This document shows, piece after piece, positions 1 to 5,416 of a stretch of DNA of 6,805 nucleotides; the first letter of the stretch is position 1; each line of letters opens with the position of its first letter. Made by a program: the position numbers and the translations under genes. The notes beneath the pieces were generated by a model, which saw nothing but the letters and a program-made list of their open reading frames with translations, was not told the DNA's origin and searched no databases. The stretch covers positions 1 to 6,805 of the forward strand of contig CAKVJR010000092.1 in NCBI GenBank assembly GCA_934754855.1, given 5' to 3'. This DNA is from an uncultured Candidatus Melainabacteria bacterium (GTDB lineage Bacteria; Cyanobacteriota; Vampirovibrionia; Gastranaerophilales; Gastranaerophilaceae).

Positions 1-141
1 GTGCGAGGGCTTGGCGATTATAAGACAGAGTCTTTGACATCGACAACCCGCAGACACGTTTATTGCGAGCGAAGTGATAAACGACCGAAGTATCTGTTTT
101 TCTTCTATCCTTCACAGATTCTTCGTTTCGCTCAGAATGAC
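1..141. repeat. Dispersed repeat, copy A (truncated by window edge)
   Basis: This stretch aligns without gaps to 1260-1400 and differs at only two positions (58 versus 1317, 106 versus 1365), so 139 of 141 bases match. It contains modules typical of short dispersed intergenic repeats, such as the block at 113-141 that reads ILRFAQND when translated and the block at 62-80 that reads CERSDK. Copy B has recognisable repeat sequence upstream of the matched part (about 1236-1259), so copy A probably continues to the left of the window. A reading frame stays open through it, but the peptide is just translated repeat and I do not call it a gene. Confidence 0.9.
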
Positions 142-188
142 GATAAACGTATGACGCAGAGAAGTAGGGTTGACTTTAGTCGAACAAA
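136..188. repeat. Second repeat module after copy A, shared with 6542-6651
   Basis: Two blocks here recur at the far end of the window. Positions 136-155 match 6542-6561 at 18 of 20 bases. The block around 163-188, with core AGTAGGGTTGACTT, matches about 6626-6651. In this copy the blocks are 7 bases apart; at the other site they are separated by 64 bases. This module is absent after copy B, where similarity stops at 1400, so the repeat is modular. Confidence 0.7.
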
Positions 189-219
189 ATTTATCGGATT
201 GCCACGAAAAACAAACTAT

Positions 220-247
220 TTGACAGCGGGCATGTTTATTTTACAAT
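220..247 (+). promoter_or_regulatory. Sigma70-type promoter for rpmI-rplT
   Basis: A perfect -35 box TTGACA (220-225) is followed after 16 bases by TACAAT (242-247), five of six matches to the -10 consensus. Transcription would begin near 254, just before the GC-rich foldable segment that starts at about 261, giving a leader of about 275 nt before the rpmI start codon. The promoter lies just downstream of the copy A repeat. No start site has been mapped, so this is a sequence-based call. Confidence 0.7.
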
Positions 248-254
248 AATAATT

Positions 255-529
255 GTCAAGAAATCGTAGCGGTGGCATGTCGTTGCGGTTTCCACAATCA
301 CCGTAAGGGATTGCAAAAGGGACGTGGAAAGGCGACTTGACAGGGACTTGGCAAAATGTCGGGAACCGAACAACAAGATTCAATCTTGTTTGTAAAAAGG
401 AGCAATCGTCCACAGGTCTTGCACCGGACATTTCGGTAACGAAATAAATGTGTTAAGCGGCTATATCAATAGATTTGATACCCCTTGCAATTTCCGAAAC
501 GGTACAAATAAAAGGAAAAGGAGAAAACT
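255..529 (+). promoter_or_regulatory. Structured 5' leader of rpmI-rplT, candidate L20-responsive element
   Basis: Positions 261-420 are about 48 percent GC, well above the A/T-rich surroundings, and contain no convincing gene. Pairings found by eye: an outer stem 261-274 with 422-433 (CGGTG with CACCG at its core); a long stem 286-296 with 357-368 (CGGTTTCC with GGGAACCG, then ACA with TGT past a bulge); TTGC 311-314 with GCAA 351-354; a hairpin 372-379/383-390; a 6-bp stem capped by a GTAA tetraloop at 430-445; and TATCAA/TTGATA at 464-480. CGGTG 270-274 can pair instead with CACCG 299-303, offering a switch. The blocks GACGTGGAAAGGC, GACAG, TTGGC and GCACCG occur in the same order as similar blocks in 23S rRNA domain II around the L20 site. 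Autoregulation by L20 is the natural reading, but the fold was not computed. An independent small RNA transcribed from the same promoter is the alternative. Confidence 0.5.
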
Positions 530-739
530 ATGCCTAAACTCAAAACTCACCGTTCAGGTGCAAAACGTTACAAAGTTACTGCTTCAGGTAAAATTCTCAG
601 AAGAAAAGCAGGTATTGGTCACCTTCTTCAACACAAAGACGGTTCAAGAAAAAGAAAAATCTTCAAAATGTGTGAAATTTCAGGAACTCACTTTAAGTTA
701 GTTTCAAAAGAACTTCCATACAAGAAGTATTCACGTTAA
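530..739 (+). CDS. rpmI: 50S ribosomal protein L35
   Basis: L35 is a small basic protein of the large ribosomal subunit. The 69-residue product opens with MPKLKTHRSGAKRYKVTASG, the conserved L35 N-terminus, followed by the usual lysine/arginine-rich stretch (KILRRKAGIGHLLQHK, then RKRK) and a C-terminal LPYKKY-like end. The length is slightly above the usual 64-66. The ATG at 530 is preceded by AAGGAG at a good distance. It is the first gene of a two-gene operon with rplT, 22 bases downstream. No infC lies directly upstream, unlike the infC-rpmI-rplT order of many bacteria. Expression is probably controlled through the long leader. Confidence 0.97.
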   Translation: MPKLKTHRSGAKRYKVTASGKILRRKAGIGHLLQHKDGSRKRKIFKMCEISGTHFKLVSKELPYKKYSR

Positions 740-761
740 TTGAGAAGAAAGGAACAGTATC

Positions 762-1112
762 ATGAGAGTTAAACGCGGAAACGTATTAAGAAAAAGACAT
801 AAGAAAATCTTGAAGTTAGCAAAAGGCTTCCAAGGTGCAAGAAGCAGAATTTTCAAAGTAGCAAATGCTGCTGTAATGAAAGCATTGAAATACAAATACA
901 GAGACAGACGTAGTCTTAAAAGAAATATGAGAAGACTCTGGATTGTAAGAATCAACGCAGCAACAAGACAATACGGCATGAGCTATTCAAAATTCATGAA
1001 CGCATTGAAAAAGTCAAACGTTACAGTTAACAGAAAAATGTTGGCTGAAATGGCTGTAAACCAACCGGAAGCATTCTCGGTTATCGTAGAAACAGCAAAG
1101 GCTAACGCATAG
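762..1112 (+). CDS. rplT: 50S ribosomal protein L20
   Basis: L20 binds 23S rRNA domain II early in 50S assembly and, in several bacteria, represses its own operon by binding the mRNA leader. The 116-residue product starts MRVKRGNVLRKRHKKILKLA and has the long basic N-terminal extension, the RDRR motif near residue 48 and the globular C-terminal domain with RLWIVRINAA and NRKMLAEMAV. Length and motifs are standard, and the sequence style is close to cyanobacterial L20. The ATG is preceded by GAAAGGAA. Two hairpins follow the stop codon and end the operon. L20 is the likely ligand of the leader at 255-529. Confidence 0.98.
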   Translation: MRVKRGNVLRKRHKKILKLAKGFQGARSRIFKVANAAVMKALKYKYRDRRSLKRNMRRLWIVRINAATRQYGMSYSKFMNALKKSNVTVNRKMLAEMAVNQPEAFSVIVETAKANA

Positions 1113-1114
1113 TT

Positions 1115-1132
1115 TTTCGGTAAAAACCGAAA
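1115..1132 (+). other. Hairpin immediately after rplT stop
   Basis: TTTCGGT (1115-1121) and ACCGAAA (1126-1132) form a perfect 7-bp stem with an AAAA loop, starting 3 bases after the rplT stop codon. No T run follows, so it is not itself a terminator. It may protect the mRNA 3' end or help pause RNA polymerase before the terminator 6 bases further on. Confidence 0.6.
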
Positions 1133-1137
1133 TTGAT

Positions 1138-1169
1138 AAAGACCGTCACTTGGCGGTCTTTTATTTTTT
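1138..1169 (+). terminator. Intrinsic terminator of rpmI-rplT
   Basis: AAAGACCG (1138-1145) pairs with CGGTCTTT (1154-1161) around an 8-base loop, and a T-rich run continues to 1168. It lies 25 bases after the rplT stop, where the operon terminator is expected. Confidence 0.88.
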
Positions 1170-1259
1170 GTTTGATTTGAATATTTGGCAAAAATGGGGA
1201 CTTTTTCAGTTTTAGACGACTAATAAGTTCTTGTTCATACTGAGGAACGAGCGAGCAGA

Positions 1260-1400
1260 GTGCGAGGGCTTGGCGATTATAAGACAGAGTCTTTGACATC
1301 GACAACCCGCAGACACATTTATTGCGAGCGAAGTGATAAACGACCGAAGTATCTGTTTTTCTTCAATCCTTCACAGATTCTTCGTTTCGCTCAGAATGAC
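1260..1400. repeat. Dispersed repeat, copy B
   Basis: It matches 1-141 at 139 of 141 bases in the same orientation and without gaps. Similarity ends abruptly after the TCAGAATGAC block at 1391-1400; copy A continues with a different module. The two copies flank the rpmI-rplT operon as direct repeats, with about 1.1 kb between them. Confidence 0.93.
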
Positions 1401-1435
1401 AGCCCAAACTATTTTTGGTGATGAAAAAACTGTTC

Positions 1436-1461
1436 TGTCATTTGCACTTTTTGCAATGACA
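1436..1461. repeat. Short hairpin repeat
   Basis: TGTCATTTGCA and TGCAATGACA form an imperfect inverted repeat with one bulged T and a 5-base loop. The TGTCATTGC-type edge resembles the dispersed block at 6575-6600. No T run follows, so it is more likely a repeat remnant than a terminator. Confidence 0.5.
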
Positions 1462-1507
1462 AGGAATCAATAAAATCTTTTGATGTCATAGTGAGAATAA
1501 AATCAAC

Positions 1508-1545
1508 AAAAAATATCCCCGTCGAAATTGGCGGAGATATTTTTT
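1508..1545 (-). terminator. Intrinsic terminator of the TPR gene
   Basis: AAAAAATATC (1508-1517) pairs with GATATTTTTT (1536-1545). After one mismatch the stem continues through CCCGTC with GGCGG(A) around a 6-base loop. On the minus strand it starts 16 bases after the TPR stop codon, and the stem ends in a T run. The matching T run on the plus strand means it could also stop transcription from the left. Confidence 0.85.
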
Positions 1546-1561
1546 TCGATTTTTGTTTTAA

Positions 1562-2971
1562 TTATTTTTTAGAGAAAAAGCCCATGATTTTTTCTAAAAA
1601 TCCTTCATCTTCGCTACTTCCGTTATCTTCGTCGGACATTTTTGAAACTTTATGTTTAATAAGTTCAACTTCCGCACTCATCGGGGCTTTAGCGATATAT
1701 TTTTCGTAGTATTCTTTTGCGATTTTTTCACGTTTTAATTTTTCAAAACATTTTCCTGCTTTCAAGAAAACTTCAGAAGATTTTGTAATTTCAGCGGCTC
1801 TTTCATAAAAATCCGCTGCTCTTGAACATTCACCCAAGTCCATATAAAAATCGCCTGATTTAACCAAGGCACGTTCGTTTTTGGGGTCGATAGCGAGGAG
1901 TTTTTCGTAAAATTCTTCCGCTGTATTTTTTTCGCCCATTGTTTCGCAAAGTTTAATGATATCTTCGATTGTTTGAACATTTTTATCGTCAACTTTGTGT
2001 GCGAGTAAGTATTCGTGCATTGCGACGTCGTTTTGTTCTTTTGCAAGGTACATTTTCGCTCTGTTAACGTGCGAGCCGTGCATATCGCCCTGTTTTTCGC
2101 AAACCAAAGAACGCATTTGAAAAATAAGCGGGTGATTGGGTTCAAACTTAGCGAAATTGTTGATTGCGTCGGCACAAGCGTCCCAATTTTCCTTGTTAAA
2201 ATGATATTCGGCAAGGAGTTTGTAATAGTCTGCCGTTTGTTTGTTTGAAACATTTTGCAAAAGCCCGAAAGCCTCATCATTTCTGCCTTGCATAAGTTTA
2301 ATTTTAATTTTTAATAAATCTGAAACGGCGTATTTTTCTGCCTTGTCAACTTCACCTGTTTCAACGTAAAGTCTTGCCAACAAATCTTTAACTCTGTCAT
2401 CATCGGCATATTCTTCCATTGCCTGTTCGAGGGCATTGATGGCGGAAAATTTATCGTTTTCTTTCATATACAATTCAGCGATTTTGAGGTGGGTATCAGC
2501 GTTGTGAATATGTTGAGAAAGTTTGTAATACTCATCAATTGCGGACATTGTTTTGCCGATATATTCGTACGCTCTTGCCATCAAAATCGAAGCGTCATTT
2601 TTCAAATCCTGTTCTTGAGTGTTATCGATAGCCTTTTTGTAATCGGGGATTGCCTGACCGATTTGACCGTTCAAAACTTTAACTTTTGCTCTCGTCAAAT
2701 AATATTTATATCTGTCTGTTTCGTTGTAAATATCTTGAAGTTCGCTGTATGCAACCATACTGTTCGGAGCGATTAAAATCAATTCTTCCCAATATTTTTG
2801 TGCATCGTCTTTTTTGTCCAAAGTTTGTGCAGCAAGTGCAATTTTTTCCAAAAATTCGGCATTTTCTTTACATTCATTATATGCAGCCGTCAAAACATTA
2901 TACGCATCTTCAAATTGTTCATTATCACTCAGAGATTGTGCTCTGCCGAGGATTGCTTCGATTGTTGCCAT
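1562..2971 (-). CDS. Tetratricopeptide repeat protein
   Basis: The 469-residue product is almost entirely helical repeats of the TPR type, which form protein-binding solenoids. Repeats with the usual spacing are visible from about residue 5 to 430, for example around 129-150 (ARAYEYIGKTMSAIDEYYK), 162-187, 248-270 and 368-394 (SGDFYMDLGECSRAADFYER). There is no signal peptide or membrane segment, so it is probably cytoplasmic. An acidic linker (446-456, SDEDNGSSEDE) leads to the tail GFLEKIMGFFSKK, a short amphipathic-looking helix with basic ends that could touch a membrane or partner. The ATG has a clean AAGGAG (2977-2982) five bases away. It is a single-gene unit with its own terminator. 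TPR architecture is certain; partner and process are unknown. Confidence 0.93.
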   Translation of the reverse strand: MATIEAILGRAQSLSDNEQFEDAYNVLTAAYNECKENAEFLEKIALAAQTLDKKDDAQKYWEELILIAPNSMVAYSELQDIYNETDRYKYYLTRAKVKVLNGQIGQAIPDYKKAIDNTQEQDLKNDASILMARAYEYIGKTMSAIDEYYKLSQHIHNADTHLKIAELYMKENDKFSAINALEQAMEEYADDDRVKDLLARLYVETGEVDKAEKYAVSDLLKIKIKLMQGRNDEAFGLLQNVSNKQTADYYKLLAEYHFNKENWDACADAINNFAKFEPNHPLIFQMRSLVCEKQGDMHGSHVNRAKMYLAKEQNDVAMHEYLLAHKVDDKNVQTIEDIIKLCETMGEKNTAEEFYEKLLAIDPKNERALVKSGDFYMDLGECSRAADFYERAAEITKSSEVFLKAGKCFEKLKREKIAKEYYEKYIAKAPMSAEVELIKHKVSKMSDEDNGSSEDEGFLEKIMGFFSKK

Positions 2972-2997
2972 TTTAACTCCTTGATTTTTTTGTTTTA

Positions 2998-3003
2998 ATT
3001 ATA
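2998..3003 (-). promoter_or_regulatory. Possible -10 box for the TPR gene
   Basis: On the minus strand a perfect TATAAT lies 26 bases upstream of the TPR start codon, which leaves room for a short leader carrying the AAGGAG site. No recognisable -35 box sits 16-18 bases upstream of it, so the call rests on the -10 match in A/T-rich DNA. Confidence 0.4.
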
Positions 3004-3154
3004 CAACAAAAAATTTTGGAATACCCCCATCGTAGGATATTCGCAAGATTATATTTTAATTATTCATTGTTTTATATGATTTTATTTCAAAATGTAACGG
3101 CTAAAATACAACTATACTCCTTAAGAAATGACAATACACATATCCCTAATTTAC

Positions 3155-3178
3155 AGCCGTGAACTATCACGGCTTTTT
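3155..3178 (+). terminator. Orphan terminator upstream of the radical SAM gene
   Basis: AGCCGTGA (3155-3162) and TCACGGCT (3167-3174) form a perfect 8-bp stem with loop ACTA, followed by a T run (3174-3178) and more T-rich sequence to 3185. It can only work on the plus strand, yet no plus-strand gene lies between the rplT terminator and this point. It ends 55 bases before the ATG of the radical SAM gene. It may end a small RNA, limit transcription antisense to the TPR gene, or attenuate the downstream pair. A possible -10, TATACT, lies at 3113-3118 without a good -35. Confidence 0.8.
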
Positions 3179-3232
3179 ATTTTTTAATTATTGTTTTTAT
3201 TTTGTCAAAATTCTTTTGATTGTCAAAAATAT

Positions 3233-4360
3233 ATGCTAAAATTGAAATCGACAGTATTCGTAGGTGAAATTTTGAAAAAAAATCCGTGTTTTTTGAATGA
3301 ATTTTTCAATGCTTTTTTGTTCAGAAAAAATCCCGTATATTTAATTCATTTTGTAACCGAAAGGTGTAATGCAAGATGTCCGCATTGTTTTGTCGATTTT
3401 AAGGACAAAAGCGGAGAACTTTCTCTTGAGCAAATCGAAAAATTAGCATCAACTTCAGGAAACTGCCTTAGAAATGTTGCCCTGACAGGCGGAGAACCGT
3501 TTATTCGGGAAGATTTATTTGAAATTGCATACATTTGGTATAAGAACTCAACTACTCAAACCGTTTCTATCACGACAAACGGCAGTATGCCTGACAAAAT
3601 CGAAGATTTTTGCCAAAAAGCCTCACAGAAAAATATTCCTGTTTTCTTTTTGTTTTCATACGATTTTATAGGGGAAAAACATTCTGAATACAGACGTTTG
3701 AAGGATTTGCACATAAACGTTATGAAATCTTATGAAATTGTCAAAAAATTTTCGCCCAAAATGAATGCAATGTTGCAGTTGACCGTGAGTGAAAATAACG
3801 CTGACAGTGCAATTGAAACTTATGAGTATATGAAAAAGACTTTGGGCGTCAAAAATATCAATTGTTCAATCGTAAGGGGCGAAAACATTGACAATGCACC
3901 TGATGACGTACGTCAAAAAGTCGGCAACACTTACGAAAAATTGCAATCTCAAATTGATAAAGATTTTGATTTGCACGAACTTAGCGGATATACAAATCGT
4001 TCTTTGACCTCGACGATTTTGAATGCAAAAAATAAAATTTTGTGGAAATATGTTTTGAAAGATTTTCGGGAAAGAAAATACATTTCTCCGTGTCGTGCGG
4101 GCGAATTGCTCGGAATTATTTATTCTAAAGGTGATATTTTTCCTTGCGAAATGTTAAATAAATCATTTGGAAATTTGAAAGATTTTGACTATGATTTATT
4201 AAAATGTTGGAACTCCAAAATCGCATCAAACATAAGAAAATCAATTCAAAACGACCAATGCCACTGCACTTATGAATGTGCTTGGCTGTTAAATATTCTC
4301 TCAACAGTTCAATATTATCCGGAATTGTTATATTATGTAGTCAGAAATGGTTTAAGGTGA
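3233..4360 (+). CDS. Radical SAM protein with SPASM-like C-terminal domain
   Basis: Numbered from the ATG at 3233 (375 residues). The CNARCPHC motif at 45-52 gives the three cysteines that hold the SAM-cleaving [4Fe-4S] cluster, and TGGEP follows at 85-89. The C-terminal part has the spaced cysteines C287, C305, C325, C343, C345 and C349 with CRAGELLGI, FPCE, GNL and CWNS, the pattern of a SPASM/twitch domain carrying auxiliary Fe-S clusters. Such enzymes modify peptides, proteins or small molecules by radical chemistry; the substrate here is unknown. The stop codon overlaps the start of the glycosyltransferase gene, so the two are translationally coupled. The start is uncertain: the ATG lacks a Shine-Dalgarno site; TTG at 3272 follows AGGTGA; TTG at 3191 is also in frame but has none. 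No precursor peptide gene was seen nearby. Confidence 0.9.
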   Translation: MLKLKSTVFVGEILKKNPCFLNEFFNAFLFRKNPVYLIHFVTERCNARCPHCFVDFKDKSGELSLEQIEKLASTSGNCLRNVALTGGEPFIREDLFEIAYIWYKNSTTQTVSITTNGSMPDKIEDFCQKASQKNIPVFFLFSYDFIGEKHSEYRRLKDLHINVMKSYEIVKKFSPKMNAMLQLTVSENNADSAIETYEYMKKTLGVKNINCSIVRGENIDNAPDDVRQKVGNTYEKLQSQIDKDFDLHELSGYTNRSLTSTILNAKNKILWKYVLKDFRERKYISPCRAGELLGIIYSKGDIFPCEMLNKSFGNLKDFDYDLLKCWNSKIASNIRKSIQNDQCHCTYECAWLLNILSTVQYYPELLYYVVRNGLR

Positions 4361-5394
4361 TGAATTTAGGATTATCTGTTTCAATAATTATTCCATCAAG
4401 AAATGTCGATTATCTTTTGGATAATTGCATCGAAAAAATCAGGGCTTTATATCCTGATGTTAAAATCGTGCTTATCCTTGATGAAATTTTGCCCGATGAT
4501 TATAAAAAATTCGACACAAATGTCCACCTTTTAAAATCTCAAAAATATACCATGTCCGCAAAACGCAATCAGGGTGTGGATTTTGTTGACACAAAATATG
4601 TTGCATTGATTGACAGTGACGCTTTTCCCGATGAAAATTGGCTTGAAACTTCAATTGATTTTTTGGAAAACCATAACGATTATTCCGCCGTCACAGGCTG
4701 TCAAATGAATTATCCGAACGATTCGTTCACCCAAAAATGCTTGCGTTTGTTGAGATTTTCCCCACTTTTTTCTCATCAGGAATGGTTCAAAATAATTAAT
4801 TTGAATACCAAAGAAACCGATTGTTCTGAATTTATGACCTCAAACGTAGTCATAACAAGAGAAACATACAAAAAATTAAACGGAATGTGCGAAGATTTTT
4901 ATCTTGCAGAAGATAATGAATTTTCTCAAAGAATGTTTGAAAATGGCTATAAAATAAGGTTTATTCCGAATGTCAGAGTTTTTCACCGAGAAGCAAAAAC
5001 CTATTCTTTTTTGAGAAAATTTTTTGCAATTTCAAATTATTACGCAAAATGTTTTGCGAATGGTATCAAAATCAAAAATAACGCACAAACTTTGTCACAA
5101 TTTATGCCGTTTGCGGCGATTTGTTTCTATTTGCTGCTGGTGATTTTGCAATTTGCGGTTTTAAAATCTCAGTTCTTGGCAAATTTACTCCTGATTTTGC
5201 CGATTGCAAGTTTGCTTTTGCTGATTTACAATGCGGTAATTATCACCAAAAAACTTGAAAATAAAAGACTTCATGGAATTATTTATTTGTTTTTTGTAAG
5301 CATTTTATTTTGCATAGTTTGGGTCTGGGGAACCTTTACAGGACTATGTTTTAAAGGTTTTTACGATGTCAAAAACGGTTATAAACACTATTAA
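4360..5394 (+). CDS. Family 2 glycosyltransferase with C-terminal membrane helices
   Basis: The 344-residue product begins with the GT-A fold: SIIIPSRN (8-15) at the nucleotide-binding edge, SAKRNQG (66-72), a DSD metal-binding motif (85-87), and the acceptor-side ED (184-185, in YLAEDNEFSQR) that usually supplies the catalytic base. Three hydrophobic segments follow at about 250-268, 272-292 and 306-326. It therefore probably transfers a sugar from an activated donor at the inner membrane face, to a lipid or envelope acceptor. I chose the ATG at 4360, not the earlier in-frame ATG at 4276, because it shares its A with the TGA of the radical SAM gene, follows AAGGTG at 4354-4359, and starts directly before the domain. 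The donor and acceptor cannot be inferred. It likely works in one pathway with the upstream radical SAM enzyme. Confidence 0.92.
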   Translation: MNLGLSVSIIIPSRNVDYLLDNCIEKIRALYPDVKIVLILDEILPDDYKKFDTNVHLLKSQKYTMSAKRNQGVDFVDTKYVALIDSDAFPDENWLETSIDFLENHNDYSAVTGCQMNYPNDSFTQKCLRLLRFSPLFSHQEWFKIINLNTKETDCSEFMTSNVVITRETYKKLNGMCEDFYLAEDNEFSQRMFENGYKIRFIPNVRVFHREAKTYSFLRKFFAISNYYAKCFANGIKIKNNAQTLSQFMPFAAICFYLLLVILQFAVLKSQFLANLLLILPIASLLLLIYNAVIITKKLENKRLHGIIYLFFVSILFCIVWVWGTFTGLCFKGFYDVKNGYKHY

Positions 5395-5398
5395 ACCG
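5371..5398 (-). terminator. Likely terminator of the sugar kinase gene, inside the glycosyltransferase 3' end
   Basis: On the minus strand CGGTT (5398-5394) pairs with AACCG (5380-5376), the stem can extend by TAA/TTA past one bulge, and five T residues follow (5375-5371). It begins 18 bases after the kinase stop codon and overlaps the last codons and stop of the convergent glycosyltransferase gene. The plus strand has only a weak, interrupted T run after the hairpin, so any effect there is doubtful. Confidence 0.5.
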
Positions 5399-5416
5399 AT
5401 TAATTTTGAAAAAATT

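Larger units (their letters stand above)
1170..1507. other. Gene-free interval with repeats
   Basis: No credible gene is present between the rplT terminator and the terminator of the minus-strand TPR gene. It holds the copy B repeat (1260-1400), a leftward extension of that repeat (about 1236-1259, in the style CTGAGGAACGAGCGAGCAGA) and a short hairpin (1436-1461). Confidence 0.7.

Noticed and set aside
1..249. Open frame starting with GTG, 82 codons, plus strand
   Set aside because: It translates the dispersed repeat (CERSDK, ILRFAQND) and runs over the -35 and -10 boxes of the rpmI promoter.
371..391. Hairpin containing GATTCAATC resembling a tRNA T-arm, or a terminator
   Set aside because: No acceptor, D or anticodon arms surround it, and the T run after it is only three bases.
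216..431. Open frame on the minus strand, 71 codons
   Set aside because: It lies opposite the structured leader, has no ribosome-binding site and no protein-like pattern; the GC-rich RNA-like fold explains the sequence better.
261..445. Leader as RNase P RNA, tmRNA, 6S RNA, 5S rRNA or a known riboswitch
   Set aside because: I could not find the hallmark conserved blocks of RNase P, tmRNA, 5S rRNA or the common riboswitches; 6S RNA cannot be excluded by eye, but the position upstream of rpmI and the 23S-like blocks favour an L20 leader.
450..701. Open frame on the plus strand overlapping rpmI
   Set aside because: Wrong frame across a certain L35 gene.
1762..2776. Several open frames on both strands within the TPR gene
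   Set aside because: They are shadows of the TPR coding sequence, which has a strong start, continuous TPR pattern and terminator.
3128..3187. 19-codon frame MTIHISLIYSRELSRLFIF as a precursor or leader peptide
   Set aside because: It has no clear ribosome-binding site and runs through a terminator hairpin, which fixes much of its sequence.
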